From: Streptomyces xanthochromogenes
Lineage (GTDB): Bacteria > Actinomycetota > Actinomycetes > Streptomycetales > Streptomycetaceae
Assembly (NCBI RefSeq): GCF_014650455.1
Contig: NZ_BMUZ01000010.1
Span: 124,001 to 188,000 of the forward strand
Direction of reading: 5' to 3'
DNA length: 64,000 nt
How positions within the stretch are numbered: the stretch's first letter is position 1; each line of letters opens with the position of its first letter. The translations under genes were made by a program, and so were the position numbers. The notes beneath the pieces are model-generated. The model did no database searches. It was given only the letters and a program-made list of their open reading frames with translations, and was not told where the DNA came from. This document shows positions 7,232-16,672 of the stretch, one piece after another.

Positions 7232-7932
7232 GCGCGCCCACCTCCGCCCTTCACGGCAGCCGAACCGCTCGGTCCTGCGTCGTTCGTTTCCGACGCCGGT
7301 GGGACGGATGTCCCCGGCGTCCGGTTCCTTCCCCCACTGGACTCACCGCTACCCCCCGTATCGGCGCGCAGATGAGTGAGGAGCGGCAACAGCCGTGCTC
7401 GCCCCCGTGCGCAGCGGCTTTTCACCGTGCCGGTGGGGACATCGAGCACCTCGGCGGCCTCGGCCACGGGGTAGCCCTGCATGTCGACGAGCACGAGCGC
7501 GGCGCGCTGGTCCGGCGGGAGGGTGCCCAGGGCCTCGATGAGCTGGCGGTGCAGATCCTGTCGCTCGGCCGGAGCCTCGGCCGACTCGTGCGGCTCGATG
7601 AGCTGGTCCAAGCGCTCGGTGTCGTCGACCGGGGACGTCTTGCGGGACGCCGCCTTGCGGGCCCGGTCGAGGCAGGCGTTCACCGTGATGCGGTGCAGCC
7701 AGGTCGTGACGGCCGACTGGCCGCGGAAGGTGTGGGCGGCCCGGTAGGCGGAGACGAGCGCGTCCTGGACGGCGTCAGCGGCCTCCTCGCGGTCCCCCAG
7801 CGTGCGCAGCGCCACCGCCCACAATCGGTCGCGGTGACGCCGCACGATCTCACCGAAGGCGTCGGGGTCTCCTGCGACATGGCGGGCCAGGAGATCCTGG
7901 TCACTTATGTCGCCCAGTGTGGCCTCGTCCAA
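7228..7932 (-). CDS. sigM: ECF RNA polymerase sigma factor SigM
   Basis: The 234-residue ECF sigma factor has region 2 (DAFGEIVRRHRDRLWAVALR, then AADAVQDALVSAYR) and region 4 (LPPDQRAALVLVDMQGYPVAEAAEVL, then GTVKSRCARGRARL). About 45 Gly/Ser/Pro-rich residues trail region 4. The start appears to be TTG at 7932, since GGGGGAGG lies seven bases upstream and no ATG or GTG is better placed. It lies between the pseudokinase and anti-sigma genes, as in the mycobacterial sigM locus, where SigM controls secreted and surface products. Confidence 0.92.
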   Translation of the reverse strand: MDEATLGDISDQDLLARHVAGDPDAFGEIVRRHRDRLWAVALRTLGDREEAADAVQDALVSAYRAAHTFRGQSAVTTWLHRITVNACLDRARKAASRKTSPVDDTERLDQLIEPHESAEAPAERQDLHRQLIEALGTLPPDQRAALVLVDMQGYPVAEAAEVLDVPTGTVKSRCARGRARLLPLLTHLRADTGGSGESSGGRNRTPGTSVPPASETNDAGPSGSAAVKGGGGRA

Positions 7933-7957
7933 CGGTGAGCCTCCCCCTGCCGTTCGG

Positions 7958-9697
7958 TCAGCCGGCGAACTTCACATCGGTGATGGCCTGCTTGTGCCCC
8001 GCCCGACTGTATTCGTCCTTGGGCGAATCAGGCATCGCTGTGATCCAGAGCAGTACGTAGCGCGACTTGACCGGGGTGCTCGCCTTGAGAGCAGCCTTTG
8101 TGTCACTTGTCTGGACGGTGGCGATCCGCTTCATCGAGCCGACCGGTGCGGACGGCGAGAGCGAGTCCGCCGCATACAGCGTGATCGTGGTGTGATCGCC
8201 GCCGTAGCGCATCAGTATCGACGCGGTGGAGACGTCTTTGGCGGAGCCGAGGTCGTAGACGATGCCCACACCGGCCTTCACCGAAGGCGCCAGGTCCGGG
8301 CCGTCGTCGTAGCTCTTGGTGCGCCAGTAGGTCGAGGTGTTGCCGTCGTAGGTCTTGCCGACGTCGGCGGTGTCCTGCGGCAACCCGTCCGGCGCGTACT
8401 CCTGGGCGCCCTGGATCGCGAGGGGCAGCGGTGCCTTCGGCTTGTCGCCGTCGTCGCCGTTCTGGTCCGTGGTCCGGGTGTTGCCCGTCTCGTTGGAGCT
8501 GCCCTTGTCGTGCTGCAGCAGGGCGTCGGCGAGCTGCCAGCTGCCGAGGCCCAGCGCGGCGATCAGGAGGGCCGAGACGGCCCACTTGAGTGCCTTGCCG
8601 GTGCGCCCCTGGAGCGGCGGAGGCGGCGGCGTCACGGCCTGGGCGACCGAGGGGCCCGGACCGGTGGCCGGACGGCCGTACGTCCCCTGCTGGTAGGTGG
8701 TGCGCTGGTATTCGGGCGGCGCGGTGAACGCCGGCTCCGGCGGGCGGATGCGCGGCATCTCCCCGATGGCCTTGACCAGCTCGTCCGGGGTGGTGCACGG
8801 GGGTTCCTGGCGGGACGCGGTGGCCCCGTCGTTGACCAGCGCCCGCATGGCGAGCTCCGACAGTCCCCGGTGGACGCCCGCCCGCACCTGGTCGGGGGCG
8901 ATCAGGCCGACGCCCTTGGGCAGCCCGTGCAGCCCGTAGGCGTCGCTCTCGTACGGCCAGCGCTGGGTGAGCACGGCGTACAGGAGCGCGCCGATGGCTT
9001 CGGTGTCACTGCGCTGCGGGGTGTCGGAGCTGATGCCGCGCAGGGCGGCGGCTACGGCGAGCCCGCGGATGCGGTACTGCCCCGTAGAGGTCCGCAGGAC
9101 CGCGCTCGGGGTGAGCCGGAGGTGCGCGAGGCCCTCGCGATGGGCGGCCGCCATGGCCTGCGAGACCTGCGTGACCATCTGGTAGGCGTCGTGCGCCTCC
9201 AGCGGCCCGAGCGCCAGCAGGGCGGTCAGCTCGGTCGCGTCCGGCAGCCACTCGTGGACGACGTAGACGAGGTCGTTCTCCTCGACGGCGTCGAGGACCT
9301 GTACGAAGCGGGGGTCACCCAGCAGTGCGGAGGAACGGGCGGCGGCCAGTACGGAGCGGGCCCGCGGGTGGTCGGCGGGCAGCAGATGGACGCCGACGGC
9401 CCGGCGGAGCTTTTCGTCGACGGCACGCCAGCTGCTGAAACCGTCCAGACGGGTGACGCACTCCTCGAGACGGTAGCGTCTGGCCAGTTTGTGGCCGCTG
9501 TGCAGCTCGGGCGTCGCGATGGACGGCTCGGTGGCCTTGCGCTCGCCGCCGCCGCCGTTCGCGCCCTGCTCCGCCGCGTCTGCCGTGTCGATGGACTCCG
9601 TCACCCCGTCGGTCGTCGCCTTGTCCGCCTTGGCGGTCAGCGGGTTGTCGCCGCTGTTGTCGGCCACGTCGACGGCAGCCGTGCTACGTTCCGCCAC
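7958..9697 (-). CDS. Membrane-anchored pseudokinase of the MurJ locus
   Basis: A Hanks-type kinase fold is recognisable but the catalytic residues are gone. The HRDLKP-N loop reads HLRLTPSA (near residue 192), no DFG is present (RIRGLA instead), and the ATP-binding lysine region reads VGVHLLP. A membrane helix (WAVSALLIAALGLGSWQL, around residues 362-379) leads to an extracellular beta-rich domain (GKTYDGNTSTYWRT...VYDLGSAKDV) resembling carbohydrate-binding or discoidin-like modules. GTG 9697 is preferred over ATG 9742 because GGAGGCAGGAG precedes it. In M. tuberculosis the equivalent domains are fused to the MurJ protein; here they are a separate gene downstream of murJ. Confidence 0.88.
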   Translation of the reverse strand: MAERSTAAVDVADNSGDNPLTAKADKATTDGVTESIDTADAAEQGANGGGGERKATEPSIATPELHSGHKLARRYRLEECVTRLDGFSSWRAVDEKLRRAVGVHLLPADHPRARSVLAAARSSALLGDPRFVQVLDAVEENDLVYVVHEWLPDATELTALLALGPLEAHDAYQMVTQVSQAMAAAHREGLAHLRLTPSAVLRTSTGQYRIRGLAVAAALRGISSDTPQRSDTEAIGALLYAVLTQRWPYESDAYGLHGLPKGVGLIAPDQVRAGVHRGLSELAMRALVNDGATASRQEPPCTTPDELVKAIGEMPRIRPPEPAFTAPPEYQRTTYQQGTYGRPATGPGPSVAQAVTPPPPPLQGRTGKALKWAVSALLIAALGLGSWQLADALLQHDKGSSNETGNTRTTDQNGDDGDKPKAPLPLAIQGAQEYAPDGLPQDTADVGKTYDGNTSTYWRTKSYDDGPDLAPSVKAGVGIVYDLGSAKDVSTASILMRYGGDHTTITLYAADSLSPSAPVGSMKRIATVQTSDTKAALKASTPVKSRYVLLWITAMPDSPKDEYSRAGHKQAITDVKFAG

Positions 9698-9825
9698 CGT
9701 CGCTCCTGCCTCCCCATCCGTTGCGTGCTGTAGGCCAGCCATGCAAAGTCATGCCAATTGTGCCCACAGTCCGGCACTATGCACGACACGCGGTGGCCGT
9801 CGATGGTTGTGCGCGGGCTGCGGCG

Positions 9826-11994
9826 TCAGCGGCCGAGCCGCCCCCGGACCATGCCGAGCATCGCGTTGAGCTCTTCGATGCGCATCCGCTTGGCCGCGAC
9901 GAAGAAGACTCCGAGCAGTACGGCGCCGCCGACGACCAGCGCCACGACCGATCCTCCCGCACCCTCGCCCAGGAACTTCAGCAGACCGAAGCCCACCGCG
10001 CCACCGACCACCGCGGCCGGGACCGCGGCGAGGCAGAGGCGGGCGTACGTACGCAGGACGTGTGCGCCGTCCAGGTCGCCGCCCAGCCGGTTGCGCAGCC
10101 GCCGCCAGGCCACCCCGACGCCCACGGCGTACGCCAGGCCGTACGCGGCGGCCATGCCGACGACCGCCCATCGGGCGGGCAGCACTACGTAGCAGGCGGC
10201 CGAGGCCGCCGCGTTGACGGCCGCCACGATCACCGTGTTGTAGAACGGCGTGCGGGTGTCCTCGTACGCGTAGAAACCGCGCAGCACGACGTACTGCACC
10301 GAGTACGGGATCAGGCCGAGGGCGAACGCCATGAGGATGAAGCCCATGGACTGGGCGGCCTGGATGCCGCTGGAGGCGTACAGCAGGGTGCACATCGGGA
10401 CGCCCAGCGCGAGGAACGCGAAGGCGACCGGCACGATGGCGACCGCCGAGTTGCGCAGGCCCTGCGAGATGTCGTCGCGGACCGCGCCCGGGTCGTTGTC
10501 GTGAGCGGCACGCGAGATGCGCGGCAGCAGCGCCGCCATGACCGAGACGGTGATGATGGCCTGCGGCATGCCCCAGATCAGCTGGGCGTTGGAGTAGGCG
10601 AGGAAACCGGCGCCGGAGCGTCCCGACTCCTTGCCCGCCGCGGTGGCGAGCCGCGTGACCACGATGACGCCGGCCTGGTTGGCGAGCACGAACATCACGG
10701 TCCACTTGGCGAGCTTGACCGTCTTGCCGAGCCCGTGGCCCTTCCAGTCGAAGCGCGGCCGGAACCGGAAGCCGGTCTCCCGCAGATAGGGAAGCATCGC
10801 CAGGGCCTGCACGACCAGGCCGAGCAGGGTGCCGATGCCGAGCAGCCTGACACCGTCATGAGGGATCGTCTGGACGCCCATGTGGGACTCGGCGGACGTG
10901 CCGTAGACCCAGATGAACAGGCCGAACGTGCAGATCATCACGATGTTGTTGAGGACCGGGGTCCACATCATCGCGCCGAATTTGCCGCGTGCGTTGAGGA
11001 TCTGGCCCATCACCACGTGCACACCCATGAAGAAGATCGTGGGCAGGCAGTACCGGGCGAAGGTGACGGCCACGCTGTTGGCCGCCGCGTCGTTGCCGAT
11101 GGTGGGCGACATCAGCTGGATCAGCAGCGGGGCTCCGATGACGGCGAGCGCCACGATGGTGCCGAGAGCCACCATGACGAGCGTGAGGAGACGGTTGGCG
11201 TAGGCCTCGCCGCCGTCCTCGTCGTCCTTCATGGAGCGCACCAGCTGCGGCACGAACACCGAGTTCAGGCCGCCGCCGACGGTCAGGATGTAGATCATCG
11301 TCGGCAGGGTGAGCGCGATGGTGAAGGTGTCACCGAGCAGGGCGGCACCCAGCGCCGCGGTGATCACCAGGCTGCGCACGAAGCCTGTGAGCCGGGACAC
11401 CAGGGTGCCCGCGGCCATCACCGCGCTGGACTTCATCAGGCTGGAGGCACGGCCGGCCGGTTTGCGGGGCGGCGCGGGCACGGGTTCCGGCACGGCGGGG
11501 GCCGGGGGCTGGCCCGCCTCCTGCTGGTCCCGGTAGAGGTGTGCGAAGGCGTCCTGCTCGGGCAGTTCCTCGCCCGCCTGGGTGACCAGGTCGTCGACGC
11601 CCACGAACTGGGTGGTCCGCGCGTCGTCGCCGTAGGGCAGATGACGCGAAGGGCCCTCGGGCTCGGGCGGCGGTGTCTGTGCCCAGATCCGCGGATCGGG
11701 CGCGTACTGCTGCGCGGCGGGCTGCTGGTAGAGCGGCTGCTGGTCCGCGTAGGTGCCCGGGGGCGGCGGCGGGTGTGCCGCGCGGTCGTAGAGCGCCTCG
11801 GTCACCGGGTCCTGGGCGGACAGGTCCTGCGACCGGTACGGGTCGTAGGCGTAGGCGTCCTGGACATACGGGTCCGGCGCGGACTGCGGCGGCGGGATCT
11901 GCCCCGCCTGGGCGGGTGCCGGGGGCGTGCCCCCGGAGGGCGCGGCGCCGCTGCCGCCACCCTGCCCACGGTCACCGTCGTACGGCGCGTTCAT
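9826..11994 (-). CDS. murJ: Lipid II flippase MurJ
   Basis: The 722-residue polytopic MVF/MATE-superfamily protein moves lipid II across the membrane for peptidoglycan synthesis. The first 190 residues or so are a Pro/Gln/Tyr-rich cytoplasmic extension. The membrane core then starts at SSLMKSSAVMAAGTLVSRLTGFVRSLV, a MurJ hallmark, and about 14 helices follow. The ATG start has GAGGTGGGG upstream. It follows the DUF6049-type gene and precedes the pseudokinase, an order shared with mycobacteria. Confidence 0.95.
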   Translation of the reverse strand: MNAPYDGDRGQGGGSGAAPSGGTPPAPAQAGQIPPPQSAPDPYVQDAYAYDPYRSQDLSAQDPVTEALYDRAAHPPPPPGTYADQQPLYQQPAAQQYAPDPRIWAQTPPPEPEGPSRHLPYGDDARTTQFVGVDDLVTQAGEELPEQDAFAHLYRDQQEAGQPPAPAVPEPVPAPPRKPAGRASSLMKSSAVMAAGTLVSRLTGFVRSLVITAALGAALLGDTFTIALTLPTMIYILTVGGGLNSVFVPQLVRSMKDDEDGGEAYANRLLTLVMVALGTIVALAVIGAPLLIQLMSPTIGNDAAANSVAVTFARYCLPTIFFMGVHVVMGQILNARGKFGAMMWTPVLNNIVMICTFGLFIWVYGTSAESHMGVQTIPHDGVRLLGIGTLLGLVVQALAMLPYLRETGFRFRPRFDWKGHGLGKTVKLAKWTVMFVLANQAGVIVVTRLATAAGKESGRSGAGFLAYSNAQLIWGMPQAIITVSVMAALLPRISRAAHDNDPGAVRDDISQGLRNSAVAIVPVAFAFLALGVPMCTLLYASSGIQAAQSMGFILMAFALGLIPYSVQYVVLRGFYAYEDTRTPFYNTVIVAAVNAAASAACYVVLPARWAVVGMAAAYGLAYAVGVGVAWRRLRNRLGGDLDGAHVLRTYARLCLAAVPAAVVGGAVGFGLLKFLGEGAGGSVVALVVGGAVLLGVFFVAAKRMRIEELNAMLGMVRGRLGR

Positions 11995-12039
11995 GGTTAC
12001 CCCACCTCATCGTCCCCGGCCGACCGGCCACGACATAGC

Positions 12040-14406
12040 TCAATGGTCCACTTTCTCACCCGGGCCGGGCGTGGCCCCGCTTTCCGGACCGGTGTCCGGT
12101 GTCGGGTCACTCGGCTGCCCGGGATCGGCGTCCGCCGAACCGTTCGACTGCCCCGGATCGTCGTCGCCCTCGGACTCCTCACGAGCCATGGAACGCTTGC
12201 GATGGGTGTACATCCTGATGCCGGCGAGCACCAGGAGCAGGACGCCGCCCGCGATGACCAGCATCACCGTCGGAGTGATCTCGGAGACCTGGACGGTGAA
12301 CTCCATCGGCTCACCGTACGGCGTGCCGTCCTGCGTATAGAGCCGTGCCGTCACCGGGACGGGGCCGTTGGCGTTGGCGATCGCGGTGAACTTCACGGAC
12401 TGGCTGCGGTCGCCGTCCACCTTCACGGGCTGTTCGCCGACCGCGTCGCCGTCGTCACCCAGTTGCAGGCGGGTGGGGCTCTTCGGCTGGATCCTCAGCA
12501 CCAGGTGGTCGACGCCCTGCACCAGCTTGTTCTGCACGGTCACGGCGATCGTCGCACTGCGCCCCGACATGGTGGCGGTCGACTTCTGGATGAGATGGAC
12601 CTGATCGGCCAGGCCGTCCAGATAGAGCTGGACGCCGGAACGGTAGTTCTGCGCGCCGCCCGAGTCGCCGCGCCAGGAGGTCGACATCTCCCGGTTGATC
12701 GCGTTGCCGAAGGGAGTGACCACCCGGTCGGGCGCGGTCAGGATCACCTTGAACCGCTCCAGGGTGCCCTGGGTGTCCTTCATGTCTTGGAAGGCGTCGA
12801 GCGGCAGTTCCTGCTGACGCAGTGCGTCGGGGTACGCGTTCGTACCGGGCACGCGTGTCGTGGCGAGCGGATCGGGCTTGGCAGCGGCCGCCGCGCCGAG
12901 GTCGACAAGGGGCTGGGTCCAGCGCTGCGGATCAAGAGCATGCAGCGCGGTGGCCATCGTCTGGGCCTGGCTGACCGTCGGCATGCGCTGCGGGGCGACG
13001 ACGATGCTGCGCTGCTTGTCGGTGTCCTGCAGGGTGGTCGCAAGGGTCTGCGCCAGGAATTCCTGAACGGCCAGGGCCGAGTTGTTCGCCATGGACATAT
13101 CGCCCTGGAAGGCGGTGGAGAGCCGGGCGTCCGCGACGATGGCGTTGGCGCCACCGCCGATCGGCCTGGCCGCCGTTGGTGTGTAGGCCAGGGCGCCGTC
13201 GCGCAGGCTGTCGCTGCGCGCGATCACGTTGTGCGCGCCGGCCGAGGTGGCCACGTCCACGATCGACGGGTCGACGGCACCGTCCACGGGCCAGGCGTAG
13301 TCGACCGACGGGGTCACGTGCAGGATCGTGTCGATGGTCTTCTGAGCGACCTCGGTGGCGGTCTGCAGATGGCCGAGGGAGCCGGGGACGTCCCTGCCGT
13401 GGTGGGCGAGCGAGGCCAGATCGGGGTCGGCGAACGGCAGTGCGACCACCTTCTCGCCCTGGACCGCGGCCTCCAACTGGCTCAGCCAGGCCTTAGCGAC
13501 GTCTTGGCTGGTGCCGTTGACCAGGGTGTCGCCGACCTTGATCTTGTAATTGCGGGTCATCGCGTCGACCGTGGCCAGCAGATCCGGATCGATCACCCAG
13601 GTCACGGGCAGTTGCTTGCCGAGCGAGACCATCTGCTCCAGCCTGCCGCCGGGCCCGATGTCCCGCGCCAGGGAATCGTCGGCGAACACCGGCGTCTGCT
13701 GGGCGTCCGAGCCGGTCTGGGCGGTGAGGTGGGACGAGGAGATCAGCGGCCACAGGAACGTGAGCTGGCTCTTCTTGCTTTCGACTGCGTCCGGCTGCCA
13801 AGGGAGGAGCGTGTGCTGGATGCCGAGCATCTGGTCGTAGTGCTGGTTCGCGCTCTGACCCGACAGGGACACGCCGAGCTGGTACACCCCGTCGTCGCCC
13901 AGGCCCAGCTTGGACACGGGTACGGAGAGCGTGAAGTCCTGGCTGACGCCTGCGTCCAGTTTGGCGAACTTGGCCGTCGGGCCGTCACTGAGTTCGGCGC
14001 CGTCACTCGCCGACGGGGAAGCGCTGTGACGGGCCGCTTCGTCGATCGCCGAGCGCCCGGACAGCTTCTGTCCTACCCGCAGTCCCACATGGGCGCTGGT
14101 GACGGCCTGCTTGCCGTTGTTGGTCACCGTGCCGGAGATCGTCAGCGTGTCGCTCTTGACCGGGGCCTGGGGGGCCACCGAGTCGAGCGACACCTGGACG
14201 CTCTGACCGCTCACCGCCTCCGTGGCCGCGTGCGCCGCCGGGGCGGCCGTGGCGGACAGCAGGCCGGCGAACAAGGGGGCGCCGACGAGCAGTGCCGCCG
14301 TACGCCGGAGCCACCGGCGGGCAGGAGAGGGAGTCATCCCCTGGGAATCTGCCGCCTCGGCCACGCGCTCGCCCGTCCCTCGCTGTCGGTTGCTGCGTCC
14401 ACGCAT
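12040..14406 (-). CDS. Secreted/anchored DUF6049-type protein
   Basis: A large exported protein of about 788 residues. An N-terminal signal region (RRWLRRTAALLVGAPLFAGL, ending near AHA) is followed by a long extracytoplasmic part with repeated Ig-like or beta segments and no catalytic motif that I recognise. Close to the C-terminus a membrane helix (VMLVIAGGVLLLVLAGI) ends in a basic and acidic cytoplasmic tail. The family sits upstream of murJ in actinobacteria, which suggests an envelope role. The start is uncertain: ATG 14451, ATG 14406, GTG 14364 and ATG 14337 are all in frame, and the last two place the signal peptide closest to the N-terminus. Confidence 0.8.
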   Translation of the reverse strand: MRGRSNRQRGTGERVAEAADSQGMTPSPARRWLRRTAALLVGAPLFAGLLSATAAPAAHAATEAVSGQSVQVSLDSVAPQAPVKSDTLTISGTVTNNGKQAVTSAHVGLRVGQKLSGRSAIDEAARHSASPSASDGAELSDGPTAKFAKLDAGVSQDFTLSVPVSKLGLGDDGVYQLGVSLSGQSANQHYDQMLGIQHTLLPWQPDAVESKKSQLTFLWPLISSSHLTAQTGSDAQQTPVFADDSLARDIGPGGRLEQMVSLGKQLPVTWVIDPDLLATVDAMTRNYKIKVGDTLVNGTSQDVAKAWLSQLEAAVQGEKVVALPFADPDLASLAHHGRDVPGSLGHLQTATEVAQKTIDTILHVTPSVDYAWPVDGAVDPSIVDVATSAGAHNVIARSDSLRDGALAYTPTAARPIGGGANAIVADARLSTAFQGDMSMANNSALAVQEFLAQTLATTLQDTDKQRSIVVAPQRMPTVSQAQTMATALHALDPQRWTQPLVDLGAAAAAKPDPLATTRVPGTNAYPDALRQQELPLDAFQDMKDTQGTLERFKVILTAPDRVVTPFGNAINREMSTSWRGDSGGAQNYRSGVQLYLDGLADQVHLIQKSTATMSGRSATIAVTVQNKLVQGVDHLVLRIQPKSPTRLQLGDDGDAVGEQPVKVDGDRSQSVKFTAIANANGPVPVTARLYTQDGTPYGEPMEFTVQVSEITPTVMLVIAGGVLLLVLAGIRMYTHRKRSMAREESEGDDDPGQSNGSADADPGQPSDPTPDTGPESGATPGPGEKVDH

Positions 14407-14548
14407 GGTAACGATGCGGACTGTGGCGAAGTGCCGCGGACTGCTCCACATGATCGGAAGAGTGCCGTACCGCCGGCCGGTGACGCATACCGGGTCCCGC
14501 TATAAACGGTGACGACCCGGTCGGCCGGGCCACGTACCCTTTTCTGTT

Positions 14549-15991
14549 GTGCCGAACGCCAATGAAGACAATCCCAGTGCACTGAGCCAGGTGCAGCGCC
14601 GCGCGGTGAGCGAACTGCTGCGGGTGTCCCCCGTCGCGGACGACCTCGCCATCCGATTCGAGGAGGCGGGGTTCTCGCTCGCCCTCGTCGGCGGCTCGGT
14701 CCGGGACGCTCTGCTCGGGCGGCTCGGCAACGACCTGGACTTCACTACGGACGCCCGTCCCGAGGACGTGCTGAAGCTCGTGCGGCCCTGGGCGGACGCG
14801 GTCTGGGAGGTCGGGATCGCCTTCGGCACGGTCGGCTGCCAGAAGAGCGGCTACCAGATCGAGGTCACGACCTACCGGTCCGAGGCGTACGACCGCAGCT
14901 CCCGCAAGCCCGAGGTGTCCTACGGCGATTCCATCGAGGAAGACCTCGTGCGGCGGGACTTCACCGTCAACGCGATGGCCGTGGCGCTGCCGCAGAAGGA
15001 GTTCGTCGACCCGTACGGAGGCCTCGAAGACCTCGCCGCGCGGGTACTGCGCACGCCGGGGACGCCCGAGGAGTCCTTCTCCGACGACCCGCTGCGGATG
15101 ATGCGGGCCGCGCGCTTCGCCGCCCAGCTGGACTTCGAGGTGGCGCCCGAGGTCGTGTCCGCCATGACGGACATGTCCGGCCGCATCGAGATCGTCTCGG
15201 CGGAGCGGGTACGGGACGAGCTCAACAAGCTGCTGATCTCGGCCCAGCCGAAGAAGGGGCTGCGGCTCCTCGTCGACACGGGTCTGGCCGATCACGTTCT
15301 GCCGGAGCTGCCCGCCCTGCGGCTCGAGAGTGACGAACACCACCGGCACAAGGACGTCTACGAGCACTCGCTGATCGTGCTGGACCAGGCGATCGATCTG
15401 GAGCAGGACGGGCCGGACCTGGTGCTGCGGCTCGCGGCGCTGCTGCACGACATCGGCAAGCCGAGGACCCGGCGCTTCGAGTCGGACGGACGGGTCTCGT
15501 TCCACCACCACGAGGTGGTCGGCGCGAAGATGACCAAGAAGCGGATGGCCGCGCTGAAGTACTCCAACGAGATGGTCAAGGACGTCTCGAAGCTGGTGGA
15601 ACTGCATCTCCGCTTCCACGGCTACGGCACCGGGGAGTGGACCGACTCGGCAGTGCGCCGCTACGTCCGTGATGCCGGCCCGCTTCTCGACCGGCTGCAC
15701 AAGCTGACCCGCTCGGACTGCACCACGCGGAACAAGCGCAAGGCGGCTGCTCTGTCCCGTGCCTACGACGGGCTGGAGGACCGGATCGCGGAGCTTCAGC
15801 AGCAGGAGGAGCTGGACTCGATCCGGCCCGACCTCGACGGCAACCAGATCATGGAGATCCTGGGAGTCGGCCCGGGTCCGGCGATCGGTCAGGCGTACAA
15901 GCACCTGCTGGAACTGCGCCTGGAGAACGGTCCGATGGAGCATGACGCGGCGGTCGCAGCGCTGAAGGAGTGGTGGGCCGCGCAGGGTTGA
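14549..15991 (+). CDS. cca: CCA tRNA nucleotidyltransferase
   Basis: The 480-residue class II nucleotidyltransferase adds or repairs the 3'-CCA end of tRNAs. The active-site GGSVRDALLG (residues 48-57) and metal-binding NDLDF (D62, D64) are present. The tRNA-binding region follows, then an HD domain (LLHDIGKP) that may add phosphatase or phosphodiesterase activity. The GTG start has no clear ribosome-binding site and may be leaderless. It diverges from the murJ block, as in mycobacteria, where the gene is called pcnA. Confidence 0.93.
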   Translation: MPNANEDNPSALSQVQRRAVSELLRVSPVADDLAIRFEEAGFSLALVGGSVRDALLGRLGNDLDFTTDARPEDVLKLVRPWADAVWEVGIAFGTVGCQKSGYQIEVTTYRSEAYDRSSRKPEVSYGDSIEEDLVRRDFTVNAMAVALPQKEFVDPYGGLEDLAARVLRTPGTPEESFSDDPLRMMRAARFAAQLDFEVAPEVVSAMTDMSGRIEIVSAERVRDELNKLLISAQPKKGLRLLVDTGLADHVLPELPALRLESDEHHRHKDVYEHSLIVLDQAIDLEQDGPDLVLRLAALLHDIGKPRTRRFESDGRVSFHHHEVVGAKMTKKRMAALKYSNEMVKDVSKLVELHLRFHGYGTGEWTDSAVRRYVRDAGPLLDRLHKLTRSDCTTRNKRKAAALSRAYDGLEDRIAELQQQEELDSIRPDLDGNQIMEILGVGPGPAIGQAYKHLLELRLENGPMEHDAAVAALKEWWAAQG

Positions 15992-15997
15992 GGTCAT

Positions 15998-16011
15998 GTT
16001 TCACGTGAAAC
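15998..16011. other. parS site 6
   Basis: Exact GTTTCACGTGAAAC, the core of a perfect 24-bp palindrome (15993-16016), directly after the CCA-enzyme stop codon. Confidence 0.93.
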
Positions 16012-16028
16012 ATGACGAGTCGGCATGA

Positions 16029-16066
16029 CGTGGGGGCGGTGTTTCACGTGAAACACCGCCCCCACG
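16029..16066. terminator. 38-bp palindromic terminator with parS at its centre
   Basis: The perfect palindrome has GC-rich outer arms (CGTGGGGGCGGT and its complement) around parS site 7, between the convergent cca and LppU-like genes. As RNA it would fold into a long hairpin able to terminate from both sides. Confidence 0.75.
16041..16054. other. parS site 7
   Basis: Exact GTTTCACGTGAAAC at the apex of the 16029-16066 palindrome, 43 bp from parS site 6. Confidence 0.93.
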
Positions 16067-16075
16067 CATGACGAG

Positions 16076-16567
16076 TTACTTGGCGTCGCCCAGGCAGAGG
16101 GTGAAGGAGTTGCCCTTCTCGTCCCAGGTGAAGGCCGCGGTGGTGCCCGTGACGTTCTGGCAGGTCAACTGCGGAACGCTCGCGCCGGGACTCTTCTTGA
16201 GCACCTTGTTGGTCGCCTTGGAGTCCGTGCAGTCCACCTGCTGAATGTCGGGCTTGTTGTCGCTGCCCTTGTTGTACAGGCAGTCGCCGACGGCCAGCTG
16301 CTTGGCGTCCTCGCTGTCGTGGTTGAAGTACCAGGCGCCGGCTATGACGACCAGGCCGACGGCGATGCCGATGGCCTTGACCACCTTCCTGCCGCCGCCG
16401 CGCGTCGGTGTGCCCTGCGGGGCCATCGGAACGCCCTGGTAAGGCGCGCCCTGCGCCGGGAAGCCGGGCTGGCCGGGCTGGCCGGGCTGGCCGGGCTGTC
16501 CGGGCTGTCCGTACGGGGCGTTCGGGGTCTGGGCGTACGGGTTTTGGCCCTGGGGCGGCGTGGTCAC
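16076..16567 (-). CDS. LppU/SCO3897-family membrane protein
   Basis: The 163-residue protein starts with a low-complexity cytoplasmic tail containing a run of PGQ tripeptides (residues 21-34). A membrane helix (AIGIAVGLVVIAGAWYF) and an exported domain with four cysteines (GDCLYN, VDCTD, LTCQNV, TLCLGD) follow, the pattern of the LppU/SCO3897 family. The function is unknown. The GTG start has AGGGGGA nine bases upstream. Confidence 0.85.
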   Translation of the reverse strand: MTTPPQGQNPYAQTPNAPYGQPGQPGQPGQPGQPGFPAQGAPYQGVPMAPQGTPTRGGGRKVVKAIGIAVGLVVIAGAWYFNHDSEDAKQLAVGDCLYNKGSDNKPDIQQVDCTDSKATNKVLKKSPGASVPQLTCQNVTGTTAAFTWDEKGNSFTLCLGDAK

Positions 16568-16672
16568 GGAGAAGGTCCCCCTAAAAAGATGGCGATGTAT
16601 GACGCCCGTAAGTTAGCGGGCTCCCAGGAATTCGCCGACACCGCAGGCCACTCCGTATCCCCGATGTGACAC

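Noticed and set aside
9721..14505. A 1594-codon frame antisense to the murJ and DUF6049-type genes
   Set aside because: Open only because of GC-rich codon bias on the opposite strand; composition is Arg/His/Gly-rich with no domain, while the minus strand holds well-conserved genes.
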